A DNA stretch of 47,796 bases from an uncultured Bacteroidales bacterium (GCA_902799355.1 CADCAG010000029.1:1-47796), one strand, 5' to 3'. Positions 35,600 through 45,374 are shown, numbered from the stretch's first letter. The notes: generated from the letters alone by a model not told the origin. Translations and numbers: made by a program.

Positions 35600-36145
35600 A
35601 TGGAAGATAACAAAACATATTTTGGAGAAATCGGGCATGGCTTGAAGACGCTGGCTACCGGTATGAAGACCTCTTGGAAGGAATATTTCAAGGACTTCTT
35701 CACCAACAAGTCAACGGAGCAGTATCCCGAGAACCGCAAGACTACACTGCACGTGGCTAAGCGTCACCGTGGCCGTCTCGTCTTCAAGCGCGACGAGAAT
35801 GGCAACTACAAGTGTACCGCCTGCACGCTGTGTGAGAAGTCGTGTCCCAATGGAACCATCAAGATTCTGAGCCACATGGCTGAGGATCCTGAGACAGGAA
35901 AGAAGAAGAAGGTGCTTGACGACTATCAGTACGACCTGGGTGACTGCATGTTCTGCCAGCTCTGTACCAACGCCTGCAACTTCGACGCCATCGAGTTCAC
36001 TAATGACTTTGAGAATGCCGTATTCGACCGCTCTAAGCTGGTGCTTCACCTCGACAAGGAAGCCTACAAGGGTGGCTCACTGCCCAACCTCATTGAAGGT
36101 GGTGCCGAGTGGGAAGTCGGTAAGTTTAATACTAAAACGAAGTAA
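35600..36145 (+). CDS. nuoI: NADH-quinone oxidoreductase subunit I (two 4Fe-4S ferredoxin subunit)
   Basis: A 181-residue ferredoxin-type subunit. Two 4Fe-4S motifs are visible: CTACTLCEKSCPNGTI and CMFCQLCTNACNFDAIEF, the N6a and N6b clusters that pass electrons to subunit B. In this operon lacking E, F and G it is the probable entry point for electrons from a ferredoxin- or flavodoxin-type donor. The gene starts 9 bases after nuoH. Confidence 0.95.
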   Translation: MEDNKTYFGEIGHGLKTLATGMKTSWKEYFKDFFTNKSTEQYPENRKTTLHVAKRHRGRLVFKRDENGNYKCTACTLCEKSCPNGTIKILSHMAEDPETGKKKKVLDDYQYDLGDCMFCQLCTNACNFDAIEFTNDFENAVFDRSKLVLHLDKEAYKGGSLPNLIEGGAEWEVGKFNTKTK

Positions 36146-36151
36146 CGCGTT

Positions 36152-36670
36152 ATGGGTAATACAATAATGTTTATCATTCTCGCGGTGTTCATCATCGGTT
36201 CTGCGCTGATGTGTGTGACCACCACGCGAATCATGCGAGCCGCAACATTCATGTTGTTCGTGCTCTTTGGTGTGGCAGGTATCTATTTCCTGCTCGACTA
36301 CACCTTCCTGGGCGCCGCTCAGATCTCGGTATATGCCGGAGGCGTTACGATGATCTATGTGTTCGCCATCCAGTTGGTGAGCAAGCGCACCCTTCAGGGT
36401 CTGGAGGAGCGTGTCAAGTCCAGTAAGATGATTGGTGGCGGTCTGGCAGCCCTTGCAGGACTCGTCGTCGTCGCTCTGATTCTGCTGAAGACCGGCTTCT
36501 ACACGCTGAATCCCAGCAATGTGGAAGTTCCTATGAAAGAGATTGGTACAGCCCTCGTGGGTGCTGGCAAGTATCAGTATGTGCTCGCTTTTGAGTTCAT
36601 CTCGCTGTTCCTGCTGGCCTGCATCATCGGTGGCTTGGTTGTTGCACGTAAAGAAAAGAAGGAGGATTAA
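36152..36670 (+). CDS. nuoJ: NADH-quinone oxidoreductase subunit J
   Basis: A 172-residue membrane subunit with five predicted helices (ITIMFIILAVFIIGSALMCV-type start, GVAGIYFLLDYTFLGAAQISVYAGGVTMIYVFAIQLV). The YAGGVTMIYVF segment is the family signature. Six bases after nuoI and three before nuoK. Confidence 0.93.
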   Translation: MGNTIMFIILAVFIIGSALMCVTTTRIMRAATFMLFVLFGVAGIYFLLDYTFLGAAQISVYAGGVTMIYVFAIQLVSKRTLQGLEERVKSSKMIGGGLAALAGLVVVALILLKTGFYTLNPSNVEVPMKEIGTALVGAGKYQYVLAFEFISLFLLACIIGGLVVARKEKKED

Positions 36671-36673
36671 GCT

Positions 36674-36982
36674 ATGATACCTGTAGAATGTTATTTCGCA
36701 CTCAGTGCGCTGTTGTTCTTTATCGGCGTCTATGGCTTTGTGACCCGTCGCAACCTGATTGCCATGCTCATCTCTGTCGAGCTGGTGCTCAACGCCGTTG
36801 ATATCAACTTTGCGGCCATCAACCGTCTGCTCTATCCGCAGGGTATGGAAGGCATGTTTATGACTCTCTTCGTGATTGGCGTAGCAGCTGCTGAGTCGGC
36901 TGTGGCTATTGCTATTATCATCAATGTCTACCGCAACTTCCACAGCGATAGCGTTGACAGTATCAAGAACATGAAATGGTAA
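36674..36982 (+). CDS. nuoK: NADH-quinone oxidoreductase subunit K
   Basis: A 102-residue, three-helix subunit. Features are FFIGVYGFVTRRNLIAMLISVELVLNAVDINF and a second conserved acidic helix (AAAESAVAIAIIINVYR) that belong to the proton path. Its stop touches the nuoL start without a gap. Confidence 0.95.
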   Translation: MIPVECYFALSALLFFIGVYGFVTRRNLIAMLISVELVLNAVDINFAAINRLLYPQGMEGMFMTLFVIGVAAAESAVAIAIIINVYRNFHSDSVDSIKNMKW

Positions 36983-38980
36983 ATGGTTATGGAAATATAT
37001 AGTTATTCATTTCTGATCCTTCTGCTGCCCGCGCTGTCCTTCGTGATTCTTGCGCTCGCTGGCATGAAGATGTCGCATAAGACTGCTGGTCTTATCGGCA
37101 CGACATCCTTGGGACTGGTTACTGTGCTCTCTTACCTGACGGCCTTTGCCTATTTCACGGCAGACCGTACAGCTGACGGAACCTTCGCCACCATCGTTCC
37201 TTATAACTTCACATGGCTGCCCCTGGGCAATCTGCATTTCGACATGGGTATCCTCTTGGATCCTATCTCGGTTATGATGCTCATTGTCATCTCGACAGTC
37301 TCTCTGATGGTACATATCTACTCCTTCGGCTACATGCACGGTGAGAAGGGCTTCCAGCGTTACTACGCTTTCCTGAGCCTGTTTACCATGTCTATGCTCG
37401 GACTGGTTGTCGCTACCAACATCTTCCAGATGTACACCTTCTGGGAGCTGGTAGGTGTATCATCTTACCTGTTGATTGGATTCTACTATCCGTTGAAGCC
37501 CGCCATTGCAGCCTCTAAGAAGGCATTCATCGTGACGCGCTTTGCTGATATGTTCTTCCTCATCGGTATCCTGCTCTTCGGCTACTACACCGATTCGTTC
37601 AGCTTCTCGTTTGCTGGCGACATCGTGATGGGCGAGGGTACTACTCCGTTCATCGCCGGCAATGCTGCCAAGGCAATGGCTGCAGGTGCTTTCATCCTGC
37701 CTACCGCTCTGGTGCTGATGTTCATTGGTGGTGCTGGTAAGAGTGCCATGTTCCCCTTGCACATCTGGCTGCCCGATGCCATGGAAGGTCCTACGCCTGT
37801 TTCTGCGCTGATTCACGCTGCTACCATGGTGGTTGCTGGTGTGTTCCAGATTGCCCGCATGTTCCCCCTCTGGGTTGAGTATGCTCAGCCTCAGATGAGC
37901 ATCGTGGTGTGGGTAGGCGTCTTCACCGCTTTCTATGCTGCTGCTGTAGCTTGTGCTCAGAGCGACATTAAGCGTGTGCTGGCCTTCTCAACCATTTCTC
38001 AGATTGCCTTCATGATGGTTGCCCTCGGTGTCAGCCTGCCTGGCCACCACGGAGTGCTCGACAACCACGCACAGCTCGGTTTCATGGCTGGTATGTTCCA
38101 CCTGTTCACCCACGCTATGTTCAAGGCTTGTCTGTTCCTCGGTGCCGGTTGTATCATCCACGCTGTCCACAGTAACGAGATGGCTATGATGGGTGGCTTG
38201 CGCAAGTATATGCCTATCACGAACATCACCTTCCTGATTTCGTGCTTCGCCATCGCAGGTATTCCCTTCTTCTCAGGCTTCAGCTCAAAGGATGAGATTA
38301 TCACCGCCTGCTTCGCCTACAGTCCTGTAGTCGGTTGGATTATGACGGGTATCGCCGCCATGACTGCCTTCTATATGTTCCGTCTGTACTACGGCATCTT
38401 CTGGGGTACTGAGAATGTGGAGGCTCACGAGCACCACACTCCTCATGAGGCACCCGCTACGATGACCATTCCTCTCATCGTGCTTTGCGTTATTACGATG
38501 GGTGTGGGTATCTATTCTACCATCGCAGGTTTCGCAGGGTGGGGTGGCAGCTTCGGCCAGTTTGTTAATGCCGAGGGTACCAACTACACCATCCACTTCG
38601 ATACGCAGATTGCTGCTACCTCTACGATTATTGCCATCCTGAGCATCTGTCTGGCCACCTATATCTATAAGGGTGAGAGCCAGCCCATTGCTGACCGCCT
38701 GTACAAAGCCTTCCCCAAGCTGCATCGTGCAGCCTACAAGCGCTTCTATCAGGACGAGATCTGGCAGTATGTCACTCACCGCATCATATTCCGTTGCGTC
38801 TCTACACCTATCGCCTGGTTCGACCGCCACATTGTTGACGGCACGTTCAACTTCATGGCATGGGGTGCCAACGAGGCTGGTGAGTCTATGCGTCCTTGGC
38901 AGAGTGGCGATGTCCGTCAGTATGCTGTCTGGTTCCTCACGGGAACAGTGGCATTAACGTTAATCCTGCTTGCGTTGTAA
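36983..38980 (+). CDS. nuoL: NADH-quinone oxidoreductase subunit L (antiporter-like)
   Basis: A 665-residue antiporter-like subunit with about 16 helices and a C-terminal lateral helix. Family stretches are WELVGVSSYLLIGFYY, KSAMFPLHIWLPDAMEGPTPVSALIHAATMVVAGV and SDIKRVLAFSTISQIAFMMVALG. The first ATG (36983) joins the nuoK stop directly; a second ATG two codons later is also possible. Confidence 0.95.
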   Translation: MVMEIYSYSFLILLLPALSFVILALAGMKMSHKTAGLIGTTSLGLVTVLSYLTAFAYFTADRTADGTFATIVPYNFTWLPLGNLHFDMGILLDPISVMMLIVISTVSLMVHIYSFGYMHGEKGFQRYYAFLSLFTMSMLGLVVATNIFQMYTFWELVGVSSYLLIGFYYPLKPAIAASKKAFIVTRFADMFFLIGILLFGYYTDSFSFSFAGDIVMGEGTTPFIAGNAAKAMAAGAFILPTALVLMFIGGAGKSAMFPLHIWLPDAMEGPTPVSALIHAATMVVAGVFQIARMFPLWVEYAQPQMSIVVWVGVFTAFYAAAVACAQSDIKRVLAFSTISQIAFMMVALGVSLPGHHGVLDNHAQLGFMAGMFHLFTHAMFKACLFLGAGCIIHAVHSNEMAMMGGLRKYMPITNITFLISCFAIAGIPFFSGFSSKDEIITACFAYSPVVGWIMTGIAAMTAFYMFRLYYGIFWGTENVEAHEHHTPHEAPATMTIPLIVLCVITMGVGIYSTIAGFAGWGGSFGQFVNAEGTNYTIHFDTQIAATSTIIAILSICLATYIYKGESQPIADRLYKAFPKLHRAAYKRFYQDEIWQYVTHRIIFRCVSTPIAWFDRHIVDGTFNFMAWGANEAGESMRPWQSGDVRQYAVWFLTGTVALTLILLAL

Positions 38981-39007
38981 TATCGAAACATCGAAATAAC
39001 GAAAAAT

Positions 39008-40492
39008 ATGAGTATATTAACATTATTCGTAGTAATCCCCGCCCTGATGCTCCTCGGCCTTTGGCTGGCCAAGAGCCTCAATCAGGTGCGTGGTGTGATG
39101 GTGGTTGGCGCCTCGTGCTTGCTGGCCCTGTCCGTATGGCTGACCATCTATTTCGTTCAGCAGCGTGCAGCAGGTAATACCGACGTCATGCTGTTGACGG
39201 CTTCTACCCCTTGGTTCAAGCCTCTTAATATCGCCTATTCTGTTGGTGTCGATGGTATCTCTGTCGTCATGCTGCTCCTGTCGAGCGTCATCGTCTTCAC
39301 CGGTACCTTTGCCTCTTGGCAGCTGAAGCCCATGACCAAGGAGTACTTCCTCTGGTTCACCCTGCTTTCTACGGGTGTCTATGGCTTCTTCATCTGCACC
39401 GATATGTTCACCATGTTCATGTTCTACGAGGTAGCGCTGATTCCCATGTACCTGCTGATTGGTGTCTGGGGTTCCGGCAACAAGGAGTATGCTGCCATGA
39501 AGCTGACGCTGATGTTGATGGGAGGTTCTGCCTTGCTGATTATCGGTCTGCTGGGCATCTACTACTTCAGCGGTGCTACCACCATGAATGTCAACGAGAT
39601 TGCTGCCATGCACAACATCCCCGTAGATATCCAGAAGATGTTCTTCCCCTTCATCTTCATCGGTTTCGGTGTGCTGGGCGCCCTGTTCCCCTTCCACACA
39701 TGGTCTCCCGACGGTCATGCTTCTGCCCCCACGGCAGTATCCATGCTCCACGCTGGTGTGCTCATGAAGCTGGGAGGCTACGGCTGCTTCCGCGTGGCTA
39801 TGTATCTGTTGCCCGATGCTGCCAATGAGCTGGCATGGATCTTCCTGATTCTCACCACCATCTCAGTAGTCTATGGTGCCTTCTCGGCCTGTGTACAGAC
39901 CGACCTGAAGTACATCAATGCCTACTCGTCAGTGTCTCACTGCGGTCTGGTGCTCTTCGCCCTGCTGATGATGACCAAGACCTCTTGCACCGGTGCTATC
40001 CTGCAGATGCTCTCTCACGGTCTGATGACAGCCCTCTTCTTCGCATTGATCGGTATGATCTACGGTCGTACCCACACCCGTGACATCCGCTACCTGGATG
40101 GCTTGATGAAGATTATGCCTTTCCTCGCTGTGGGTTACGTCGTTGCTGGTCTTGCCAACCTCGGTCTTCCTGGCTTCTCAGGTTTCATTGCTGAGATGAC
40201 TATCTTCGTAGGTTCTTTCGAGAACCCCGATACCTTCCACCGTGTGGCTACCATCATCGCTTGTACCTCTATCGTTGTGACGGCAGTCTACATCCTGCGT
40301 GTCGTTGGTAAGATCCTTTATGGTGAGGTGAAAAACCAGCACTTCCTGGAGCTGACCGATGCTACTTGGGACGAGCGCTTTGCTGTCATCTGCCTCATTG
40401 CTTGTGTGGCAGGTCTCGGTATGTTCCCCTTGTGGGCAAGCAATGTCATCAATGATGCTGTAGGACCTATTCTCGAAAACATTATTAAATAA
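39008..40492 (+). CDS. nuoM: NADH-quinone oxidoreductase subunit M (antiporter-like)
   Basis: A 494-residue antiporter-like proton-pumping subunit. Features are MFYEVALIPMYLLIGVWG, LFPFHTWSPDGHASAPTAVSMLHAGVLMKLGGYG and TDLKYINAYSSVSHCGLVL. It follows nuoL by 27 bases. Confidence 0.95.
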   Translation: MSILTLFVVIPALMLLGLWLAKSLNQVRGVMVVGASCLLALSVWLTIYFVQQRAAGNTDVMLLTASTPWFKPLNIAYSVGVDGISVVMLLLSSVIVFTGTFASWQLKPMTKEYFLWFTLLSTGVYGFFICTDMFTMFMFYEVALIPMYLLIGVWGSGNKEYAAMKLTLMLMGGSALLIIGLLGIYYFSGATTMNVNEIAAMHNIPVDIQKMFFPFIFIGFGVLGALFPFHTWSPDGHASAPTAVSMLHAGVLMKLGGYGCFRVAMYLLPDAANELAWIFLILTTISVVYGAFSACVQTDLKYINAYSSVSHCGLVLFALLMMTKTSCTGAILQMLSHGLMTALFFALIGMIYGRTHTRDIRYLDGLMKIMPFLAVGYVVAGLANLGLPGFSGFIAEMTIFVGSFENPDTFHRVATIIACTSIVVTAVYILRVVGKILYGEVKNQHFLELTDATWDERFAVICLIACVAGLGMFPLWASNVINDAVGPILENIIK

Positions 40493-40506
40493 AGGAGGTC
40501 ACTGAT

Positions 40507-41958
40507 ATGAATTACGGACAATTCCTACATATGATTCCCGAGGCGCTGTTGGTCCTCGCACTGCTTATCGTGTTCTTCGCAGACTTCTGTCTGATGAAGA
40601 GCGCACGCAAGACATCCGTATTGGGCAAGCTGACAGCAGCCCTGCTGCTCTGCCAGACCATTATGCTGACCACGGTCGGCCCTGCCGAGGCTTTCGGTGG
40701 CATGTATGTCGCTTCTCAGGCCTCTCAGGTCATGAAGCTCATCCTCACCTTCGGTACACTCATCGTGGTTGTCATGGCTCAGCCTTGGCTGGAGCGTGAG
40801 GCTTCGAAGTATGCCGGTGAGTTCCACCTGCTGGTACTCTCTACCTTGCTCGGTATGTACGTCATGATGTCCAGCGGCTCGTTCCTGCTGTTCTTCTTGG
40901 GTCTGGAGACTGCCTCAGTGCCTATGGCCTGCCTGGTAGCTTTCGACAAGTGGAAGAAGAAGTCGGCCGAGGCTGCTGCCAAGTATATCCTCGTGGCAAC
41001 GTTCTCTAGCGGCGTCATGCTCTATGGCATTTCGTTCGTCTATGCTGCCACCGGTACGCTCTACTTCAACGATGCTGCCATTGCCATTATGAGCAGCAAT
41101 CCTGTCTACGAAGGTGCTACGCCGTTGACCATCCTCGGTCTCGTGTTCTTCTTCAGTGGTCTGGGCTTCAAGCTGTCGCTCGTTCCCTTCCACTTCTGGA
41201 CTGCCGACACCTACGAGGGTGCTCCTACAGCTATCACCGGTTATCTGAGCGTCTGCTCTAAGGGTGCTGCAGCCTTTGCTGCTATGGTCATCCTCTGCAA
41301 GGCCTTTGCTCCACTGGTAGACTACTGGGAGTACATGCTCTATGTGCTCATCGTGCTCTCTATCACCGTTGCCAACCTCTTCGCCATCCGTCAGAGCGAG
41401 CTCAAGCGCTTCATGGCCTTCAGCTCTATCTCTCAGGCCGGCTACATCATGTTGGCAGTCATTGGTGCTTCACAGGCTGGCATGGCTTCGCTCATGTACT
41501 ACATCCTGGTATATGTCGTCGCTAACATGGCCGTCTTCACCGTTATCTCAGCCGTCGAGCAGAAGTGTGGTACGACGACTCTGTCATCGTACGACGGCCT
41601 CTACCAGACCAACCCCAAGCTGGCGTTCCTCATGACGCTCGCCCTGTTCTCACTGGCAGGTATTCCTCCCTTTGCGGGTATGTTCTCGAAGTTCTTCGTG
41701 TTCATGGCTGCTGCCGAGCAGGGTTCCTTCTGGGCATACTTCGTCGTATTCATCGCCTTGGTCAACACGGTAGTGTCGCTCTACTACTACCTGCTCATCG
41801 TCAAGGCCATGTATATCAAGCAGACCGAGACTCCGCTGCCTACCTTCAAGACCGATGGTAACACCCGCGTAGCGCTCGTCATCTGCACCGCAGGCATCGC
41901 CCTCTTCGGCATCTGCTCATGCATCTACAACTGGCTCTTTGCAGCGTCAGCACTGTAA
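40507..41958 (+). CDS. nuoN: NADH-quinone oxidoreductase subunit N (antiporter-like)
   Basis: A 483-residue antiporter-like subunit. Features are FFLGLETASVPMACLVAFDKW, SLVPFHFWTADTYEGAPTAITGYLSVCSKGAA and ELKRFMAFSSISQAGYIMLA. It ends the operon, 38 bases before a strong terminator. AGGAGG lies 11 bases before the ATG, one of the clearer ribosome-binding sites in the window. Confidence 0.95.
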   Translation: MNYGQFLHMIPEALLVLALLIVFFADFCLMKSARKTSVLGKLTAALLLCQTIMLTTVGPAEAFGGMYVASQASQVMKLILTFGTLIVVVMAQPWLEREASKYAGEFHLLVLSTLLGMYVMMSSGSFLLFFLGLETASVPMACLVAFDKWKKKSAEAAAKYILVATFSSGVMLYGISFVYAATGTLYFNDAAIAIMSSNPVYEGATPLTILGLVFFFSGLGFKLSLVPFHFWTADTYEGAPTAITGYLSVCSKGAAAFAAMVILCKAFAPLVDYWEYMLYVLIVLSITVANLFAIRQSELKRFMAFSSISQAGYIMLAVIGASQAGMASLMYYILVYVVANMAVFTVISAVEQKCGTTTLSSYDGLYQTNPKLAFLMTLALFSLAGIPPFAGMFSKFFVFMAAAEQGSFWAYFVVFIALVNTVVSLYYYLLIVKAMYIKQTETPLPTFKTDGNTRVALVICTAGIALFGICSCIYNWLFAASAL

Positions 41959-41990
41959 TCCGTTAGGCGACAGACAATAATAATAAGAAT

Positions 41991-42032
41991 ATCAGCGAGG
42001 TTATTCAAGTGAATACCTCGCTGATTTCTTTT
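41991..42032 (+). terminator. Terminator of the nuo operon
   Basis: ATCAGCGAGGT (41991-42001) pairs with ACCTCGCTGAT (42015-42025), with an inner ATTCA/TGAAT stem, then TTCTTTTTT. The region to 42219 shows only short dyads (GAAACAG/CTGTTTC at 42048-42071, GTCAG/CTGAC near 42088) and no gene. Confidence 0.9.
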
Positions 42033-42219
42033 TTCAATACTGCCAGTGAAACAGATACTGTCACCTGTTTCAATCATCGGCGTTTTGTCAGTCTGACAGT
42101 CTTTGTTGCAAAAAAATCGGGTTTCTGAAAAAAATGCGGATCAGTTCTGAGTAATCCAAGTGCTTCGCTTTATCGGTATACCCTTATTTACAAGAGATTT
42201 CATATTTTTACGTTAAAAA

Positions 42220-42251
42220 TTTGGATAGTTCATATTTTCTTCCTATCTTTG
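42220..42251 (+). promoter_or_regulatory. Strong promoter upstream of the kinase region
   Basis: TTTG (42220-42223), 20 bases, TATCTTTG (42244-42251): the best Bacteroidetes promoter match in this region. The nearest plausible protein start is 350 bases away. Confidence 0.78.
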
Positions 42252-42256
42252 CAGTA

Positions 42257-42530
42257 TCGTTTGTTAGCCCTTGAGGGTAAAGCGGGCGGTCTTATTTTAT
42301 GAGAAAGACGTTTTCGAACGTCTGTCGTTGTGAACAACGAACTTCGCAAATTCCAAAGCCACAACAGACAGATGACAACCGATGCGTCACGTTGTGCGTT
42401 TCTATATACCATCATTCTATATAGTTCGTACTGGCGTGGGCTAACTGCGTTGTCTATCCTGTGTGGCGAGGCAATGCGAAGGCCTGTTGTTCCAGGATGG
42501 GCAGAGAAACAGACACCTGCGCCTTTTTTG
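42257..42530 (+). ncRNA. Candidate structured ncRNA or attenuating leader
   Basis: About 270 bases with no convincing gene but many hairpins: CCCT/AGGG near 42270, GTCTT/AAGAC, AGACGTT-TTCG-AACGTCT (a stable tetraloop stem, about 42306-42323), CGTTG/CAACG (about 42326-42339), and CTATATA (42402-42408) with TATATAG (42418-42424). It ends with an AAGGC/GCCTT-closed multi-stem and six T residues. It has its own strong promoter. No homology to 6S, tmRNA, RNase P or SRP RNA is visible. It may be an independent small RNA or the leader of the kinase operon. Confidence 0.45.
42479..42530 (+). terminator. Terminator-like end of the structured RNA
   Basis: AAGGC (42479-42483) pairs with GCCTT (42521-42525), enclosing CAGG/CCTG, and TTTTTT (42524-42529) follows. 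The kinase start is about 75 bases further on. Confidence 0.5.
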
Positions 42531-42603
42531 TATCATAAGCTAACCTAAAACTAGTTGATAATTGCCGAATCTGGGGTGTCTGGGAGGCTATAACATCTTT
42601 CGG

Positions 42604-44259
42604 ATGTCAGAACATCAAGCTATGGATACTAATGCTATGTTGCCTGTCGGAGCAGTACTCCAGATGGGTAAATATCGCATCGATGGTTACCTCGCATCTG
42701 GTGGTTTTGGTAATACATACGTTATTACAAATTTACAGTTTGACGAACAGTATGCTTTGAAGGAGTTCTTTATTAGAGGCATCAGCGAGCGTGATGATAA
42801 TAACACGACTGTAAGCGTAAGTAACCGTACCAATATCACTCAGTTTGAAGGACAAAAGGAAAAATTCAAAAAAGAAGCACGTCGACTGCGTAAGTTGCAT
42901 AATCCTCATATCATTGGCGTACATGATCTCTTTGAAGAAAATGGTACAGCGTATTATGTGATGGATTTCGTTGATGGTGAATCTTTAGCCGCCAGACTGA
43001 AGCGTACTCAAACTCCCTTGTCTGAACAAGAAACTCTTGATGTACTGTCGCAAGTGCTTGAAGCACTATCGGAGGTACACAGCATGGATATTTGGCATCT
43101 TGACCTTAAACCTGCCAATATACTTATAGATAAGCATGGTAACGTAGCCTTGATTGACTTCGGTTCAAGTAAGCAGTTCGCAGCAGACGGGAGTGGGGCA
43201 ACAACAACATCAATGTGTTACACTCCAGGCTATGCTCCTACAGAGCAAGTTGACCAGAATATGGAGCGAATAGGAGCATGGACTGATCTTTATTCTTTGG
43301 GGGCCACACTCTACAATTTGCTGACGAACCAACAACCTCCATCTGTTTCTGACATCCAAGATGGTGATGCTTTTATTTTCCCTTCTGAAGTAAGCGAGAA
43401 AATGCGTTACATGATTACATGGATGATGAAACCCAAACGTTCGTTACGTCCACAATCAGTTACTGAGGTTCGAGATTTTCTACAAAAACCATTTGTTATA
43501 GATAAACCGAAGGTTGAGGAATATGATGACACAACACGCTTTGTTAATTCTGTTCCCCAAGAAGTTATCCATGCGGAAGAAACCTCAACAGAAGAGGAAG
43601 AAATCCCAATAGAATATGACTTTAGTGATTTAGAAGAAAAGCCATATAAGAAATGGATTGTTACGTCGATTATTTGTCTGACTGTAATAGCTGGAGGATA
43701 TTATTATTTCTCCCCCAAAACAACAAATACTGCCTCTCCATCTGAAGTAGTTGATTCAATTGCTAATAACTATTTGAAGACTGAATCACAGGAAATAGAC
43801 AATACGCCAGAAAGTAAAAGAACCGCCCGAAGCACGAGAAAAGCAGAAAGAGGAAAAGCAACAGAGAAAAAAGACGTTAGGTGGGAGACTACCTCAAAAG
43901 ATGCCCCCAAAAAGAAGGCTAATGATGTTATCGCACAGCCCGAGCCTCCGAAGGAGGAAGAGACGAAGGTGTTCGACGTTGTTGAACAAATGCCGTCATT
44001 CCCCGGTGGTCCTTCGGCCCTGTTCGAGTACCTGTCAAAGAACATCAAGTATCCGGTTGTTGCTGAGGAGAACGGTATCCAAGGACGTGTTATCGTAACG
44101 TTCGTCGTTGAGAAGGACGGTTCGATTACCGATGTTCGCGTCGTGAAGTCCGTAGACCCGTCACTCGACAAGGAAGCACAGCGCGTGGTTAAGTCCATGC
44201 CTCGCTGGATTCCTGGTAAGCAGAACGGCTCAGCAGTACGTGTGAATTGTTGCGAGTAA
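42604..44259 (+). CDS. Ser/Thr protein kinase with transmembrane helix and C-terminal TonB-like domain
   Basis: A 551-residue protein. Kinase domain about 22-300: glycine loop YLASGGFGNTYV, catalytic Lys53 (ALKEF), catalytic loop WHLDLKPANIL (Asp167; HLD rather than HRD) and DFG at 185-187. A single transmembrane helix near residue 355 (WIVTSIICLTVIAGGYYYF), a basic linker, then a TonB C-terminal-like domain (QMPSFPGGPSALFEYLSKNIKYP). The last strand of that domain is missing, as the protein ends GSAVRVNCCE. The start at 42604 is the first ATG in frame; an ATG at 42622 (MDTNAMLPVG) fits related kinases slightly better. It probably phosphorylates FHA-protein partners encoded downstream and is reversed by the PP2C. 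Confidence 0.82.
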   Translation: MSEHQAMDTNAMLPVGAVLQMGKYRIDGYLASGGFGNTYVITNLQFDEQYALKEFFIRGISERDDNNTTVSVSNRTNITQFEGQKEKFKKEARRLRKLHNPHIIGVHDLFEENGTAYYVMDFVDGESLAARLKRTQTPLSEQETLDVLSQVLEALSEVHSMDIWHLDLKPANILIDKHGNVALIDFGSSKQFAADGSGATTTSMCYTPGYAPTEQVDQNMERIGAWTDLYSLGATLYNLLTNQQPPSVSDIQDGDAFIFPSEVSEKMRYMITWMMKPKRSLRPQSVTEVRDFLQKPFVIDKPKVEEYDDTTRFVNSVPQEVIHAEETSTEEEEIPIEYDFSDLEEKPYKKWIVTSIICLTVIAGGYYYFSPKTTNTASPSEVVDSIANNYLKTESQEIDNTPESKRTARSTRKAERGKATEKKDVRWETTSKDAPKKKANDVIAQPEPPKEEETKVFDVVEQMPSFPGGPSALFEYLSKNIKYPVVAEENGIQGRVIVTFVVEKDGSITDVRVVKSVDPSLDKEAQRVVKSMPRWIPGKQNGSAVRVNCCE

Positions 44260-44573
44260 AGATTGATACAATCGTTTATTTTGAAGCAGACGGCAATTAT
44301 ACTTACGTCGTGACCAAGAATAAGTTGAAAGGAGTATTGGGCATGAGTCTTATAAAAATCGAGCAGACATTAACACAACAGTTTGGTAAAGAAGCAAGAA
44401 TGTTTATGCGAGTGGGCAAACGTTTTATAGTGAACTATGAATACGTTTATAGCATCAATATAGGAAAACAGCGATTAGTATTATCCGACCTAGAACGTTT
44501 TGCCTATCAGCTACAAGTTTCAAAAGAGGCACTGCGATGCATGAAAAATTTATTAACCAAGAAAAAAGTATAA
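44247..44573 (+). CDS. LytTR DNA-binding domain protein
   Basis: A 108-residue LytTR-type DNA-binding protein without a receiver domain: IVYFEADGNYTYVV at the start of the fold and MFMRVGKRFIVNYEYVYSINIGKQRLVLSD, the usual conserved core. The frame begins with a TTG at 44247, overlapping the kinase end by 13 bases in another frame. The only ATG is at 44344, within the domain. It may have lost its own 5' end (see the mosaic finding). Stand-alone LytTR proteins often accompany FHA/kinase loci in Bacteroidetes and may give the locus its transcriptional output. Confidence 0.72.
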   Translation: MLRVKIDTIVYFEADGNYTYVVTKNKLKGVLGMSLIKIEQTLTQQFGKEARMFMRVGKRFIVNYEYVYSINIGKQRLVLSDLERFAYQLQVSKEALRCMKNLLTKKKV

Positions 44574-44578
44574 AAGAG

Positions 44579-45262
44579 ATGATTATCATTATAGGTCGAG
44601 ATGCAAAGACATCCCAGCTGAGGATTAGTATTGACGGTAAAACTACAGTTGTTGGTGTGAAAGAAGAAGTACCCTCAGGGGTAAGCCGAGAGCACATTAG
44701 CATAAATGTTGATGACGAGGGACAGTTCACATTGGAAAATCTCAATATTGGAAACGATACTTATGTAAATGGGATGCCTGTAGAGCGTAAACGAATAAAG
44801 AAAGAGGATTACATAGAATTGGGGAAAGAGCACTACCTATTGAACTGGCATGACATTGACTCTTTTATCCCCAAATATGTAAATATTAGGAATTTAGAAA
44901 AGATTTGGAATGATTATCAGGAACAGCTACTTCAACTACAGATAAAAGAACGTCGTTCAGGAGTCTTGCGCTCAGCCACAGGACTGATAACTATGGCTGC
45001 TATGCTTCTGAGTATTTTCACTGGTCGTGATAATCCCTTATTTCTTTTACTCTACGCTATGGCTGGTATTGTGTCTGCCGCATTCTTTATCAAAGCATAT
45101 CTTGATTCTGCAAAAATGCCTCGTCTGCAGCAGGAAATACGTGATGGGTTCCCCAAACAATATGTTTGTCCAAGCTGTGGACAATTCTTGGGTAACCAAT
45201 CTTATGATATTATTAGCAAACGAACCTCTTGCCCATATTGCAAGGTTAAATACAAAGTGTGA
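44579..45262 (+). CDS. FHA protein with two membrane helices and a zinc ribbon
   Basis: A 227-residue protein. N-terminal FHA phosphopeptide-binding domain (IIGRDAKTS, VSREHISINVD, GNDTYVNGMPV), a helical linker, two transmembrane helices (about residues 137-175, SATGLITMAAMLLSIFTG and PLFLLLYAMAGIVSAAFFI), then a zinc ribbon of two CxxC pairs (CPSCGQ...CPYCKV). I chose the ATG at 44579 (MIIIIGRD), which puts the FHA motif at the N terminus; 44537 is possible but overlaps the LytTR gene. It is a likely membrane partner of the kinase's phosphorylated targets. Confidence 0.78.
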   Translation: MIIIIGRDAKTSQLRISIDGKTTVVGVKEEVPSGVSREHISINVDDEGQFTLENLNIGNDTYVNGMPVERKRIKKEDYIELGKEHYLLNWHDIDSFIPKYVNIRNLEKIWNDYQEQLLQLQIKERRSGVLRSATGLITMAAMLLSIFTGRDNPLFLLLYAMAGIVSAAFFIKAYLDSAKMPRLQQEIRDGFPKQYVCPSCGQFLGNQSYDIISKRTSCPYCKVKYKV

Positions 45263-45342
45263 TGAATGAAGGGATAGAATCTCCGTAAAAGCGCTTATTT
45301 TATCATAAAATCGGCGTATTACGTGGATCATAGCCCTCCAAA

Positions 45343-45374
45343 GTTGATAGGAGTGGAATAATTTCTTAACTTTG
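45343..45374 (+). promoter_or_regulatory. Internal promoter before the acidic repeat protein
   Basis: GTTG (45343-45346), 20 bases, TAACTTTG (45367-45374), 44 bases before the ATG at 45419. It separates the last three genes of the cluster from the kinase unit. Confidence 0.65.
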